The notes: generated from the letters alone by a model not told the origin. 64,000 nucleotides of DNA from Pontibacter arcticus (GCF_003284895.1 NZ_QMDV01000001.1:647080-711079), one strand, 5' to 3'. Shown: positions 1 through 9,025, counted from the stretch's first letter. Numbers and translations are program-made.

Positions 1-849
1 AACCTCTCGGAAGAAGCTGTGCGGAATTGCCTGCAGCAAGTGCCCGCCGTTACCTTGGAAGAACTCACCCACCTGATAACAGTAAGCTGTACCGGTATGT
101 ATGCGCCCGGCCTGGATATTGAGCTGGTGGAGCGGCTTAATTTAGCACGGAGCGTACAGCGCACTGCCGTAAACTTTATGGGTTGCTATGCTGCTTTCAA
201 CGCCTTAAAACTAGCCGATTCTATTTGCCGGGCCAACCCGGAAGCGAAAGTGATGCTGGTGTGTACCGAGCTTTGCACCATCCATTTTCAGAAGTATACA
301 CAACCAGACCATCTGGTATCGAATGCGCTTTTCGGGGATGGCGCCGCAGCTGTGCTGATGCAGGGCAAACCATGCCAGGAACTCAGCCTGGAGCTGCAGT
401 CTTTTCATTGTGATCTAGAGCCAGCCGGCAAACGCGAAATGGCCTGGCACATCGGCGATACCGGTTTCGAAATGACGCTTTCCTCTTACGTACCCGACCT
501 CATCAAAAACGGCATCAAACAACTGACCGAACGACTGCTGCAAGGCTTAAAAACAACTGTAGAAGAAATAAAACATTTTGCCATACACCCCGGCGGCAAA
601 CGCATACTGGAAGTAATAGAACAGGAACTCAGCCTTACCCGCCACGACAACCGCTATGCCTACCAGGTACTCCGTGATTTTGGAAATATGTCGTCGGCTA
701 CGGTATTGTTTGTTCTGAAAGCGATGATGCAGGACCTGACCCTGAAAGATGCGAACGAACCGGTCCTCAGTTTCGCGTTTGGCCCCGGCCTGACCCTGGA
801 ATCTATGCTGCTAAAAGTACACTATGCCCCGGCTGACGCATCGCTCTAA
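1..849 (+). CDS. Type III polyketide synthase (chalcone synthase-like), 5' end outside window
   Basis: Condenses an acyl-CoA starter with malonyl-CoA units, as chalcone/stilbene synthase-type enzymes do. The reading frame is open from base 1, so the first 70 or so residues of a usual 350-residue enzyme are missing. Counting from the GTG at 19, the catalytic triad is visible: Cys56 in MGCYAA, His190 in FAIHPGGKR and Asn223 in GNMSSA; the GDGAAA loop is at about 107-112. The downstream methyltransferase starts 26 bp inside this gene, so the two are translationally coupled and probably modify the same aromatic or alkylresorcinol-type lipid. The product is inferred; family assignment is firm. Confidence 0.88.
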   Translation, partial: NLSEEAVRNCLQQVPAVTLEELTHLITVSCTGMYAPGLDIELVERLNLARSVQRTAVNFMGCYAAFNALKLADSICRANPEAKVMLVCTELCTIHFQKYTQPDHLVSNALFGDGAAAVLMQGKPCQELSLELQSFHCDLEPAGKREMAWHIGDTGFEMTLSSYVPDLIKNGIKQLTERLLQGLKTTVEEIKHFAIHPGGKRILEVIEQELSLTRHDNRYAYQVLRDFGNMSSATVLFVLKAMMQDLTLKDANEPVLSFAFGPGLTLESMLLKVHYAPADASL

Positions 850-1525
850 CGAACCCGAGTTGATGGACGACCTTACCCTTTCGGGGGAGGAACTGCGCCG
901 CAACCTGGACGAGCTGGAAGTAATTAACCACTGGCTGGGCGGGCATAAAGTAGTGCTGGATGCGCTGAACAAACTTCCGCTCAAAAAAGGCCAAACCCTT
1001 CGGATGGCAGATATAGGTTGCGGCGGCGGCGATACCCTGAAAAGTATAGCCAAATGGGCGCGGCACAAAAGTATAAAAGTGGAATTGACAGGGATAGATG
1101 CGAACGCGTTTATGGTGAATTACGCCCGCCAGAGATGCACCGAATTTCTGGAAATTGCCGTGCAACAGTACGATGTTTTTTCGGAAGATTTTGCCGCACA
1201 AAAGTATGATGTGATTGTTTGCAGCCTGTTTTGCCATCATTTTACAGACGAACAATTAACAACTATGTTCCGGCAGTTTTATAGCCAGGCAAGTACAGCT
1301 GTTATCATCAACGATTTGCACCGCCACTGGCTGGCGTATTACAGCATCCACTATATCACAGCACTTTTCTCGAAATCATACTTAGTAAAAAACGATGCGC
1401 CATTATCAGTTTGGCGGGCCTTCCGAAGAAATGAGTTAAATCAACTGGCAGCGCAGGCCGGCATTACGAAGTATAAACTACGCTGGATGTGGGCTTTCAG
1501 GTGGCAGCTTGTCTTTCTGAAGTAA
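824..1525 (+). CDS. SAM-dependent methyltransferase, coupled to type III PKS
   Basis: Class I methyltransferase of 233 aa. The SAM-binding motif ADIGCGGGDT lies at about residues 63-72, followed by an acidic strand-2 end (TGIDANAF) and a motif IV-like CSLFCHHF. It starts inside the end of the polyketide synthase gene in another frame; a second in-frame ATG at 863 lies after the PKS stop, but the stretch before it (RSNEPEL followed by MDD) looks like the conserved N-terminus of this family, so 824 is preferred. By context it probably O- or C-methylates the polyketide product. No close functional assignment is possible from sequence alone. Confidence 0.8.
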   Translation: MPRLTHRSNEPELMDDLTLSGEELRRNLDELEVINHWLGGHKVVLDALNKLPLKKGQTLRMADIGCGGGDTLKSIAKWARHKSIKVELTGIDANAFMVNYARQRCTEFLEIAVQQYDVFSEDFAAQKYDVIVCSLFCHHFTDEQLTTMFRQFYSQASTAVIINDLHRHWLAYYSIHYITALFSKSYLVKNDAPLSVWRAFRRNELNQLAAQAGITKYKLRWMWAFRWQLVFLK

Positions 1526-1538
1526 TTTATACTTTGCG

Positions 1539-2444
1539 CTAAAAGAAAATGTGCTGCGCCAGCCTGAACGTATTGGCGTGTGCCTCCACAATATGCGCGA
1601 TCTGCTGCGAGTAGCCACCTCCCATACTTACCGTTACCGGTATTTTGTTTTTGTGGCAGATTTCCAGTACCAGTTGGTCGCGGGTTTTGCAGCCTGCTAT
1701 ACTCATACCCAGTTTGCCCAGCTTATCGGTTGCTAGCACATCCACCCCCGACTGAAAAAATACGAATTCTGGTTGCTGCTCTTCCAGTAACCGCGGCAAC
1801 GTACTCTCTAAAATCGTTAAGTACGTCTTGTCATCGGTGCCGTCTGCCAGCTCAATATCCAAATCTGATTTCTCTTTATGGAACGGGTAGTTTTTGCCGC
1901 CGTGCATGCTAAATGTAAACACGCGTGGCTCGTTTCGGAAGATCTGCGCCGTACCGTTGCCCTGGTGCACATCCAAATCCACGACCAACACTTTTTTTAT
2001 ACTTTTATACTTTAGCAGGTAGTTGGCCGCAATGGCAATATCATTCAGCAAACAAAAACCTTCCCCCCTATCCGTGAACGCGTGATGCGTGCCGCCGGCT
2101 ATGTTCATCCCAATACCAGCTTCCAACGCGAAAAGGCTGGCTTGTAACGTACCGTTCATGATGATGACTTCACGGTCGATGAGCTGCCCGGATAAGGGGA
2201 ACCCCGTTTTGCGAATCTCGGAAGGCGTTAGCTGCAGGTTACGGAGCCGGTGCCAGTACGTTGCATCGTGGGTATCGAGAATATACTTTTCGGCAAGTGG
2301 TTCGGGTGCGAACAGGTTTTGAGGTGTGATGGTGCCTTCGTACAAAAGCTGTTCGGGCAGTAATTCATACTTCGCCATCGGGAAGCGGTGCGCTGCGGGC
2401 AGGCTATGCGCAAAAACATCAGACCAGGCAATTTTTAACATCAT
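1539..2444 (-). CDS. Histone deacetylase family protein (class IV/AcuC-like)
   Basis: Zinc-dependent deacetylase or deacetylase-like amidohydrolase, 301 aa, cytoplasmic. Diagnostic motifs are in order: GGTHHAF with the paired histidines at 120-121, DLDVHQGNGT with metal ligands D156/D158/H160 region, MHGGKNYPF, QSGVDVLATDKLG and a C-terminal MGGGYS. Length and motif form fit the HDAC11-like bacterial group rather than AcuC proper. The gene is convergent with the methyltransferase (14 bp between stops) and diverges from the next gene across the DnaA-box region. Natural substrate unknown; acetyl-lysine proteins or acetylated polyamines are possible. Confidence 0.88.
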   Translation of the reverse strand: MMLKIAWSDVFAHSLPAAHRFPMAKYELLPEQLLYEGTITPQNLFAPEPLAEKYILDTHDATYWHRLRNLQLTPSEIRKTGFPLSGQLIDREVIIMNGTLQASLFALEAGIGMNIAGGTHHAFTDRGEGFCLLNDIAIAANYLLKYKSIKKVLVVDLDVHQGNGTAQIFRNEPRVFTFSMHGGKNYPFHKEKSDLDIELADGTDDKTYLTILESTLPRLLEEQQPEFVFFQSGVDVLATDKLGKLGMSIAGCKTRDQLVLEICHKNKIPVTVSMGGGYSQQIAHIVEAHANTFRLAQHIFF

Positions 2445-2563
2445 GCAAAGCTAACATAAATACAGATACTGATGTTTTGCAACCGTTCCAAAATAGCTTT
2501 TCAGGAGTGCTTGCTTTACAGAAACAGTGCAAAAACTAATGGATTTAGCAGCAATTTAAGCAA

Positions 2564-2663
2564 AGTGGATAAGTTACCCAAGTATGGAGAAATGAAGCCG
2601 TTTAAACCTTTCCGGATGTGGATAAATGTGGACAACTCTGTTTATTAACACTAGTTATCCACT
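2564..2663. other. DnaA-box cluster, candidate oriC
   Basis: Four 9-mers matching or nearly matching the DnaA box TTATCCACA sit within 100 bp: 2564-2572 (reverse, one mismatch), 2617-2625 (reverse, exact), 2627-2635 (reverse, one mismatch, exactly 10 bp from its neighbour) and 2655-2663 (forward, one mismatch). They lie in the 482-bp gene-free gap 2445-2926 between divergent genes. AT-rich sequence and a CACAAATTTGTG palindrome follow at about 2690-2702. No dnaA gene is visible, which is not unusual for origins in this phylum. Origin function is inferred. Confidence 0.45.
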
Positions 2664-2926
2664 TTTATGTGTTAAGCAACCGTTAATAAACACAAATTTG
2701 TGTCAAAAATGGGTAAGAACTCCTGTAATTATCAAATTTTTAGCATGGCATGCTAACAACTTTACTAAACGAAATAAGCTAATGCAGCACATTTAAACAT
2801 CCAATTTTTAAAAGTGCTTTTCCGTAGCGTGGATGCAGAAATTCGTAAAGTATACTTCCTGTATTTTAACCCGTATAAAAAGATTGCCTCCCTTAAAGGC
2901 CGCATCATTTATATAAGCATTAACCT

Positions 2927-3556
2927 ATGAAGAACATTCTACTTATACATTCATTTCTCGCTTTAAACTTAACCGCAGCCGCCCAGATAACCGGACCAAC
3001 CATGCAGCAACAAGACCATAATGTGTCTAGTTATGCGTTTGCTCCTAATGCCGGCATCGGTATAAAAGGCGGCGTTAACTTTTCGAATATCCGAGGCAGC
3101 GACACAGGTAATTTAGGCAACACAAGTGGTCATACTAATTTCCATGCCGGTGTTTTTGCGCAGTTCCCGATCGGCGACCATTTTTCGGTGCAGCCCGAAG
3201 TACTTTATTCGCGCAAAGGTTATGAGCTGAACGATGCCATTTTCCGTTTCGATTACCTGGAGCTTCCGGTGCTGGCCGCTTATAATATCACAAACCATAT
3301 TAGTGTGCACGCAGGCCCGCAGGTGGGCATTATGTTATCGGCGAAAGAGGAAGGTAAAGAAGTAGACCTGGAACCTTACAACACGTTTGATTATGGCGTT
3401 GCCGCCGGGATAGAAGGGCACTTCAGCCGTTACAGAATTGGCGCACGCTATAACCTGCATTTCGCAGACCTCCGAAGCCAGGACCTGAATGGCAACAACA
3501 TTAACGAGGACATCAAACACCGCGTGGCACATATTTACGTGGGTGTCAGCTTCTGA
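2927..3556 (+). CDS. Outer-membrane beta-barrel protein (PorT-like family)
   Basis: Secreted 209-residue protein with an N-terminal signal peptide (cleavage plausible after residues TAAAQ, about 20). The mature part has the features of the small Bacteroidota outer-membrane barrel family: GIKGGVNFSNI near residue 46, alternating hydrophobic strands such as FSVQPEVLYSRKGYEL, and a terminal aromatic residue in HIYVGVSF, the usual barrel-assembly signal. Stand-alone gene, 482 bp after the divergent deacetylase gene. Specific function unknown. Confidence 0.75.
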   Translation: MKNILLIHSFLALNLTAAAQITGPTMQQQDHNVSSYAFAPNAGIGIKGGVNFSNIRGSDTGNLGNTSGHTNFHAGVFAQFPIGDHFSVQPEVLYSRKGYELNDAIFRFDYLELPVLAAYNITNHISVHAGPQVGIMLSAKEEGKEVDLEPYNTFDYGVAAGIEGHFSRYRIGARYNLHFADLRSQDLNGNNINEDIKHRVAHIYVGVSF

Positions 3557-3746
3557 AAGCGTTGTTTATACTTCCGGATTTATACTTTACAAACGCCTGT
3601 TTTTATACTTATTTGGCCGCATCGGCAATCATCGCCCTACACTCACATTAACATGGATTTGTTGTTTGCTGATTTATACTTTCAGAAGTAAAGTATGCGA
3701 AAAGCGGCCTTGTTACGTTTCAACACCGACACCAAAACAATAGCTT

Positions 3747-4295
3747 ATGAAAAAATTGTTTTGCCTGATGCCTGTTTTATTGATGGGTTTCGCGGCTCAT
3801 GCGCAAAACGAACCACTGGTATCTTTTAACGCCAGCCAGGCCGAAATTATACGGATCGGGATGCTGGTGCTGGGCGGCTGGGCTATTCTGAATATTGTGA
3901 TCGGTGGGTTTAAACTAACCAAGGCCAGCAGAAGCAAAAAATTCTTTTTCCAGATGAGCCTGTACTGGAACATCGTTAACCTGTGCATTGCAGGTGCCTC
4001 GCTTTATACGTTGCTTTCCGAAGATGTGGCCGTGCGCACGCTGGCAGAAAGTTTACAACAACACGAGTTCTACAAAAAGATCTTATACTTGAATATCGGG
4101 TTGGATGTGGCGTACTTTTTCCTGGGCAAATACCTGCAGCAACGCGCCAGCCTGTCGGCTAAAACGGAGCAACTGCAGGGCTGGGGAAGCGCTATTGTAT
4201 TACAGGGTTTGTTCCTGTTTATACTTGACCTTGTGCTGGTTGTGTTACTCGAGGGACTTGCGCCGCAGCTTTTCAGGTTAGTGGCAGCAAGCTAA
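3747..4295 (+). CDS. Conserved membrane protein of unknown function (DUF6992-like)
   Basis: 182-residue protein with a cleavable-looking signal sequence ending in AHAQ (about residue 20) and four predicted hydrophobic segments near residues 35-55, 72-92, 112-130 and 150-175. A basic loop (KLTKASRSKK) follows the first segment. The topology and the conserved GWAILNIVIGG segment resemble a Bacteroidota-restricted integral membrane family with no known activity. It ends at a bidirectional terminator shared with the convergent DJ-1 gene. Confidence 0.6.
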   Translation: MKKLFCLMPVLLMGFAAHAQNEPLVSFNASQAEIIRIGMLVLGGWAILNIVIGGFKLTKASRSKKFFFQMSLYWNIVNLCIAGASLYTLLSEDVAVRTLAESLQQHEFYKKILYLNIGLDVAYFFLGKYLQQRASLSAKTEQLQGWGSAIVLQGLFLFILDLVLVVLLEGLAPQLFRLVAAS

Positions 4296-4308
4296 ATAAG
4301 CGTAAAAA

Positions 4309-4346
4309 TAAAAGCCCGTAAGTATAACCTACGGGCTTTTATTTTA
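4309..4346. terminator. Bidirectional Rho-independent terminator
   Basis: Arms AAAGCCCGTA (4311-4320) and TACGGGCTTT (4330-4339) enclose a loop AGTATAACC, with A-run on one side and T-run on the other. It separates two convergent genes and so serves both. The loop contains the overrepresented AGTATA word. Confidence 0.85.
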
Positions 4347-4361
4347 AAGTATAAATGGTGC

Positions 4362-4919
4362 TTAGCTATTATGCTTTCCTTCTGCAAATTCCTCGATCAT
4401 CTTTTTATTGAATGCCGGGATATCGTCTGGTTTGCGGCTTGTAACTAATCCATTGTCTACTACCACTTCTTCATCTACCCACTCAGCGCCGGCGTTTTTA
4501 AGGTCGGTTTGCAAAGTATGGTAGCTGGTCATGCGGCGGCCGTTCAGTTTCCCGGTTTCGATCAGCGTCCAGGGGGCGTGGCAGATGGCGGCTACAGGTT
4601 TGCCCGCTTCCATAAAGCTGTTCACAAAAGCTACGGCTTCTTTGTTCACGCGCAGTTTGTCTGGGTTCATAACGCCGCCAGGCAATAATAAACCATCGTA
4701 AGTTTCCGGCTGTACCTCGCTTAATTTCTTATCTATTTTAAAGCTGTCACCCCAGTCGGTATGCTGCCAGGCTTTTATTTCGCTGTTCTTGTTAGGTGAG
4801 ATGATGTGCGCTTCGGCTCCGGCTTCTTTTAGCGCCTCCATCGGCTTGGTAAGCTCTTCCTGCTCAAATCCTTCTTCTACTAATACTGCTATTTTTTTGC
4901 CTGCTAGTGTTGCTGCCAT
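4362..4919 (-). CDS. DJ-1/PfpI family protein (type 1 glutamine amidotransferase-like)
   Basis: 185-residue cytoplasmic protein of the PfpI/YhbO group, associated with glyoxal/stress protection or general stress hydrolase activity. The nucleophile elbow is AICHAPW with Cys113 and adjacent His114, and the N-terminal EEGFEQEE supplies the conserved acidic residue that activates the cysteine. Full length for the family. Single gene transcribed away from the siderophore receptor. Confidence 0.85.
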   Translation of the reverse strand: MAATLAGKKIAVLVEEGFEQEELTKPMEALKEAGAEAHIISPNKNSEIKAWQHTDWGDSFKIDKKLSEVQPETYDGLLLPGGVMNPDKLRVNKEAVAFVNSFMEAGKPVAAICHAPWTLIETGKLNGRRMTSYHTLQTDLKNAGAEWVDEEVVVDNGLVTSRKPDDIPAFNKKMIEEFAEGKHNS

Positions 4920-5053
4920 GTTAAGTTTGTTTAGGTTAAATGTGTGTATCTACATGAATAAACGAACACAGGTACTTTTAGTTTTGAGGAGGTATCAAAG
5001 TATGGCTTCCGGGTAAAGTATGATTTCTGGTAAAATATATTTTTTGAATATTC

Positions 5054-5110
5054 TTTGGTGTGAACGGAATTAATGCATTAAGTTTGCACTGTTTAGAATA
5101 AGTCTAAATA
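5054..5110 (+). promoter_or_regulatory. Iron-regulated promoter with Fur-like operator for the TonB receptor
   Basis: A Bacteroidota-type promoter is readable: TTTG at 5054-5057, 21 bp, then TAAGTTTG at 5079-5086 (consensus TAnnTTTG). Directly after it, where transcription should start, lies TTTAGA-ATAAG-TCTAAA (5092-5108), an inverted repeat of the Fur-box type. A repressor bound there would block initiation. Leader to the ATG is about 100 nt. Confidence 0.65.
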
Positions 5111-5197
5111 AATTCAGAAGACTAAAAGAGATAACAGCTCCCAGCCATTATCCCTTAAAGCCAGCTACTTATATTATACTAATCACCTGTTTACATC

Positions 5198-7615
5198 ATG
5201 ATCCGGAAAAGTATACTTCTCTGTTCGCTTACCTTGTCTGTACAATTTGCCTGGGCCCAAACCATCAAAGGCTATGTATTTCAGAAAAACGGCGCGCCCT
5301 TAACCTCTGCCAGCGTAGTAATCGAACAGACACCTTACAGCACCATTACCAACGACGAAGGCGCTTTCGAACTGCCTAAATTACCGAAAGGCACCTACAA
5401 GGTTAGAGCCATGCTGATGGGGTATGAGAATGTTAGTCAGCAGATCACATTCAACAGCCTACAGGATACGACCCTTACGTTTAAACTTTCCCCGAAAGAG
5501 CAGCAGATCAGAGAAGTAGAAGTTTTCGGGGAACGCGATAAGCAACCGGAAAAGCTGGATGCCATTACGCGCCTTCCGCTAAAGCCAAGCGAGCAGATAC
5601 AAAGCATTTCGGTTATTTCAGAAAAACTGATCGAGCAGCAGGGCGCCCTTACCGTAATTGAAGGCGTACGAAATGTGCCGGGCGTTTATACGTATTCAAC
5701 CTATGGCGGCGTGCGCGAAAGTATCTCATCCAGAGGTTTCCGGGGCATACCAACGCTTAAGAACGGTGTGCGCGTGCTAACCGATTTCCGTGGCATGGGT
5801 TTTTCTACGGATATGCAGGGCGTGGAAAGTATACAGGTTCTGAAAGGTGCTTCGTCTATCACGATGGGTGCGGCTACTGACCTGGGCGGACCAGGCGGTA
5901 TTGTGAATATCGTAACCAAAACGCCAAAGTTCGAAAACTCGGGTGCAATTTCGTTTCGTGCCGGCAGCTGGGGCCTGATCCGTCCTACGTTTGATGTGCA
6001 GCGCGTGCTGGATAAAGACAGTAAAATTGCGGTTCGCTTAAACGGTGCCTACGAAAATGGCGGCAAGTTCCGGGATAACATGGACAACGAATCGTTTTAC
6101 ATCAACCCGTCTGTGGAGTGGCGACCAGATGCCCGCAACACCCTTACCCTGGAGATGGATTACTACAAGGAAGAACAGGCAATTGATGCCGGAACTGTAA
6201 ACTTATCTGTTGGCAACAAGGAAAATAAGATCTACGACCTGCCGACAAACCGTTTCCTGGGTTTCGAAACAGACAAGACCGACATTAACCATACTACCCT
6301 CACGGCTCGTTACAAATATGATATCAACAACAGTTTGTACTTGCGCGCCGCCGTTTTCTATTCTGATTACGATGCAGATGGCATCCGTACCGGTTTGGCA
6401 GCAGCCAGAGGAGCAGGCATTAACACCACACAGGTAAACATCTACAACCGCTCTATCGCGCACAACCAGGCCCGCAAAGACCAGAGCACTGTAGCGCAAC
6501 TAGACTTTGTTGGTAAAAAAGTAAAGACAGGCAGCTTCCTGCATACGTTCCAGTTAGGAGCTGATTACCGCTATATCGACCTGAGCCAACCAGTTTACAA
6601 TACCATCGCCATCGACCAGATCGATGTACTAAACCCAAATACGGTAACAAACAAACTGCCTGAAAACGTACCGGCTTTCCAGCAGACAGGCGGCACACAA
6701 TCTTATGACTACCGTTTCGGGGCTACGTTCCAGGATGTGATCCAGCTTACAAAATGGGCGCGTGTGTATGGCGGCGTACGGTACAGCACAAACAAAACCA
6801 AAGACAATGGCCAATCAAGTGTTACGTCTGAGTTCTGGAACCCACTGGCGGGCGTTATGTTCTCGCTAAGAGAAGGCCTCAGCGTTTTCGGATCGTACAC
6901 CAACAGCTCTAACCCACGCTCCGCTTCTGTGGTAGATGCAAACGGCAACCCGCTTGGCTCTGAGCGCATCGACCAGCTGGAAGCAGGTATAAAATCTGAG
7001 TGGTTTGCGGACCGCCTTCGCTTTAACCTGACGCTTTTCAAGATTAACAACAAAGACATGAACCTGCAGGCGTTTGAAGTGGATGCCAACGGCATTGTGC
7101 AGCCAACCGGTTACTATGTAAAAGGAGGCAACGACGAGCGCAAAGGTATTGAAGTAGAACTGACAGGCCGCATTCTGGATAACCTGGAGGTAATTACGGG
7201 CTACTCTTACATTGATGCACAGTTTAAAGACCATACCACTTTTGTACCTGGTTCGGCTCCGAACAATACACCGAAACATACTTTTAACGCCTGGGCTAAT
7301 TATACCATTGCTACCGGTTTATTTAAAGGCCTGAATGCTGGTTTGGGAGCTTACTACTTAGGCGAGCGCCCTTATAACGACTGGACGCAGGAAGGTGTAC
7401 AATACCACGCCATCGACCCGAACACAGCGCCCTGGTATAACAAAGCTTACACCATTGTAAATGCACAGCTGGGGTACGAGTTTCAGAAGCAATGGAGCGC
7501 GCGTTTACTGCTGAACAATATCTTTGATAAAACAGGCTACGATGCGTACAGAACCAGCTTTATCGATAGAATTCAGCCACGAAATGTATCAGGTGTAGTT
7601 ACCTATAAATTTTAA
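5198..7615 (+). CDS. TonB-dependent siderophore receptor
   Basis: 805-residue outer-membrane receptor importing ferric siderophore (or another chelate) with TonB energy. After a signal peptide ending in FAWAQ comes a CarboxypepD_reg-like domain (about 22-108), a plug domain with the FhuA-type signature QSISVISEKLIEQQ and GGPGGIVNIVTKTP, and a 22-strand barrel ending in the aromatic GVVTYKF. The plug pattern fits the ferrichrome/ferrioxamine-type (TIGR01783-like) family. First gene of the cluster with PepSY and thioredoxin proteins; preceded by a Fur-like box and followed by a terminator. Confidence 0.92.
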   Translation: MIRKSILLCSLTLSVQFAWAQTIKGYVFQKNGAPLTSASVVIEQTPYSTITNDEGAFELPKLPKGTYKVRAMLMGYENVSQQITFNSLQDTTLTFKLSPKEQQIREVEVFGERDKQPEKLDAITRLPLKPSEQIQSISVISEKLIEQQGALTVIEGVRNVPGVYTYSTYGGVRESISSRGFRGIPTLKNGVRVLTDFRGMGFSTDMQGVESIQVLKGASSITMGAATDLGGPGGIVNIVTKTPKFENSGAISFRAGSWGLIRPTFDVQRVLDKDSKIAVRLNGAYENGGKFRDNMDNESFYINPSVEWRPDARNTLTLEMDYYKEEQAIDAGTVNLSVGNKENKIYDLPTNRFLGFETDKTDINHTTLTARYKYDINNSLYLRAAVFYSDYDADGIRTGLAAARGAGINTTQVNIYNRSIAHNQARKDQSTVAQLDFVGKKVKTGSFLHTFQLGADYRYIDLSQPVYNTIAIDQIDVLNPNTVTNKLPENVPAFQQTGGTQSYDYRFGATFQDVIQLTKWARVYGGVRYSTNKTKDNGQSSVTSEFWNPLAGVMFSLREGLSVFGSYTNSSNPRSASVVDANGNPLGSERIDQLEAGIKSEWFADRLRFNLTLFKINNKDMNLQAFEVDANGIVQPTGYYVKGGNDERKGIEVELTGRILDNLEVITGYSYIDAQFKDHTTFVPGSAPNNTPKHTFNAWANYTIATGLFKGLNAGLGAYYLGERPYNDWTQEGVQYHAIDPNTAPWYNKAYTIVNAQLGYEFQKQWSARLLLNNIFDKTGYDAYRTSFIDRIQPRNVSGVVTYKF

Positions 7616-7630
7616 TTAGAATAATTCTAA
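7616..7630. promoter_or_regulatory. Fur-like box, perfect 7-1-7 palindrome
   Basis: TTAGAAT-A-ATTCTAA is a perfect inverted repeat of the classic 7-1-7 Fur operator form. It starts immediately after the receptor stop codon and lies about 100 bp upstream of the PepSY gene start, so it can regulate that gene separately from the receptor. Confidence 0.6.
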
Positions 7631-7640
7631 ATAATTAAAA

Positions 7641-7674
7641 AAAGCTGCCGATATTTGTTACGGCAGCTTTTTTA
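7641..7674 (+). terminator. Rho-independent terminator after the siderophore receptor
   Basis: Arms AAAGCTGCCG (7641-7650) and CGGCAGCTTT (7661-7670) with a ten-base loop and T-tract. It closes the receptor transcript and makes any translation start between 7655 and 7700 unlikely for the next gene. Confidence 0.85.
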
Positions 7675-7729
7675 TTTTCTAAACTTTAGCATCAACCTGT
7701 TCAGACCCAAACGTTTAAGATCATCTAAC

Positions 7730-9025
7730 ATGAAAAAGAAATTTACTTTCAGAAAACTATTCAACGATATCCACTTGTGGCTGGGTATTGCCAGTGGCCT
7801 TGTATTGTTTATTGTTTGCCTGAGCGGTACGGTGTACACGTTCCATACCGAAATAGACGAAGCCCTGAACGCACCCAAGTATACTGTAGCGGCCGCTGCC
7901 AACATGCAGCCTTTGTCGCCGGATGTACTGAAAGCGCAACTTGAAAAAGAACTGAAAGGAAAAGTAACTTCTATTGAAATACCTGCTGCCAAAGACAAGC
8001 CCTACCGTTTTGGTGTAGCGAAAGCAGAAGGTGGCAAAGGCGAAGACAAACGTGCCCAAGCTGCAGCCGGGCCGGGCAAGGAATCAAAAGGCAAAGAAGG
8101 TGGCAAACCGAAAGAAGGCAAAGGAGGCGGCGGACGTGGCACCACGTACCTCGTAAACCCTTACACGGGCCAGGTACAGGGCACAACCGAGAGTGCTACT
8201 TCCGAGTTTTTCTCCACCGTTATGAAACTGCACCGCTTCCTGCTGGTAGAAACCGAAAACCCAGAGGAGGTGAACATTGGCAAGATTATCGTGGGCGGCT
8301 CTACTATCATCTTTATTTTCCTGATCATTTCGGGCCTGGTAATCTGGGTACCGGCTAAAGCGAAAAACTGGCGACAAGGCCTTAAAATAAAGACCAGCGG
8401 CAACTGGAAACGCACAAACCACGACCTGCACAACTCACTTGGCTTCTACTCCTCTATCCTGCTTTTGATTATGGCAATTACCGGCCTTTGCTGGTCTTTT
8501 GAGTGGTACCGCGACGGCTTAAGCGCTGTGCTGGGCGAAGAAGTTTTTAAAGGACGCAAAGAAAAGCCGCTTCCGTCTAACTTGCCGGCCAACGGCGATT
8601 ACGCCACACTCCCGGTAACTGATTTCGTGCAGCGCGCCACAACTATTTTACCTTACGAGGGCAACACCCGCATCTCGCTTCCCGCCGATTCGGCTGCTTC
8701 TGTAGTGATCACAAAGTATAAATCAGGCTTCTTTACGCTAACCGCTTCCGATAAAGTACAGCTAGACCAGTACACCGGCGAGCCACTTAAAATAGATATC
8801 TTCTCTGAAAAACCATTGAACGTACAGCTCGCGGCTTCTATCAAGCCTTTGCACTTAGGCGATATTTACGGCACGTTCTCCAAGATCATTTATTTTATTG
8901 CCTGCTTAATTGCTACCAGCTTACCAATAACCGGTACTATTATCTGGATAAACAAGCTGCGCAAGAAACCGAAGAAACGTAAGTCTCAGAAAGCCGAAAG
9001 AGCCGTTAGCGTACAAGGCGTGTAA
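7730..9025 (+). CDS. PepSY-associated membrane protein (PiuB-like, iron uptake)
   Basis: 431-residue inner-membrane protein of the PepSY_TM family, thought to reduce ferric siderophore or assist iron release in the periplasm. Hydrophobic helices are near residues 16-38, 190-212, 240-262 and 385-407; the motif DIHLWLGIASGLVLF begins the first helix and NDLHNSLGF-type sequence (NHDLHNSLGF) precedes the third. A low-complexity Lys/Gly/Glu insert lies at about 98-135 and is unusual. The ATG at 7730 is chosen because earlier in-frame starts fall inside the terminator. Six bases separate its stop from the frame of the next gene's leader. Confidence 0.88.
   Translation: MKKKFTFRKLFNDIHLWLGIASGLVLFIVCLSGTVYTFHTEIDEALNAPKYTVAAAANMQPLSPDVLKAQLEKELKGKVTSIEIPAAKDKPYRFGVAKAEGGKGEDKRAQAAAGPGKESKGKEGGKPKEGKGGGGRGTTYLVNPYTGQVQGTTESATSEFFSTVMKLHRFLLVETENPEEVNIGKIIVGGSTIIFIFLIISGLVIWVPAKAKNWRQGLKIKTSGNWKRTNHDLHNSLGFYSSILLLIMAITGLCWSFEWYRDGLSAVLGEEVFKGRKEKPLPSNLPANGDYATLPVTDFVQRATTILPYEGNTRISLPADSAASVVITKYKSGFFTLTASDKVQLDQYTGEPLKIDIFSEKPLNVQLAASIKPLHLGDIYGTFSKIIYFIACLIATSLPITGTIIWINKLRKKPKKRKSQKAERAVSVQGV

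Noticed and set aside
7655..7729. Longer N-terminus for the PepSY protein
   Set aside because: The extra codons lie inside the upstream terminator and lack signal features; the ATG at 7730 matches the family start.
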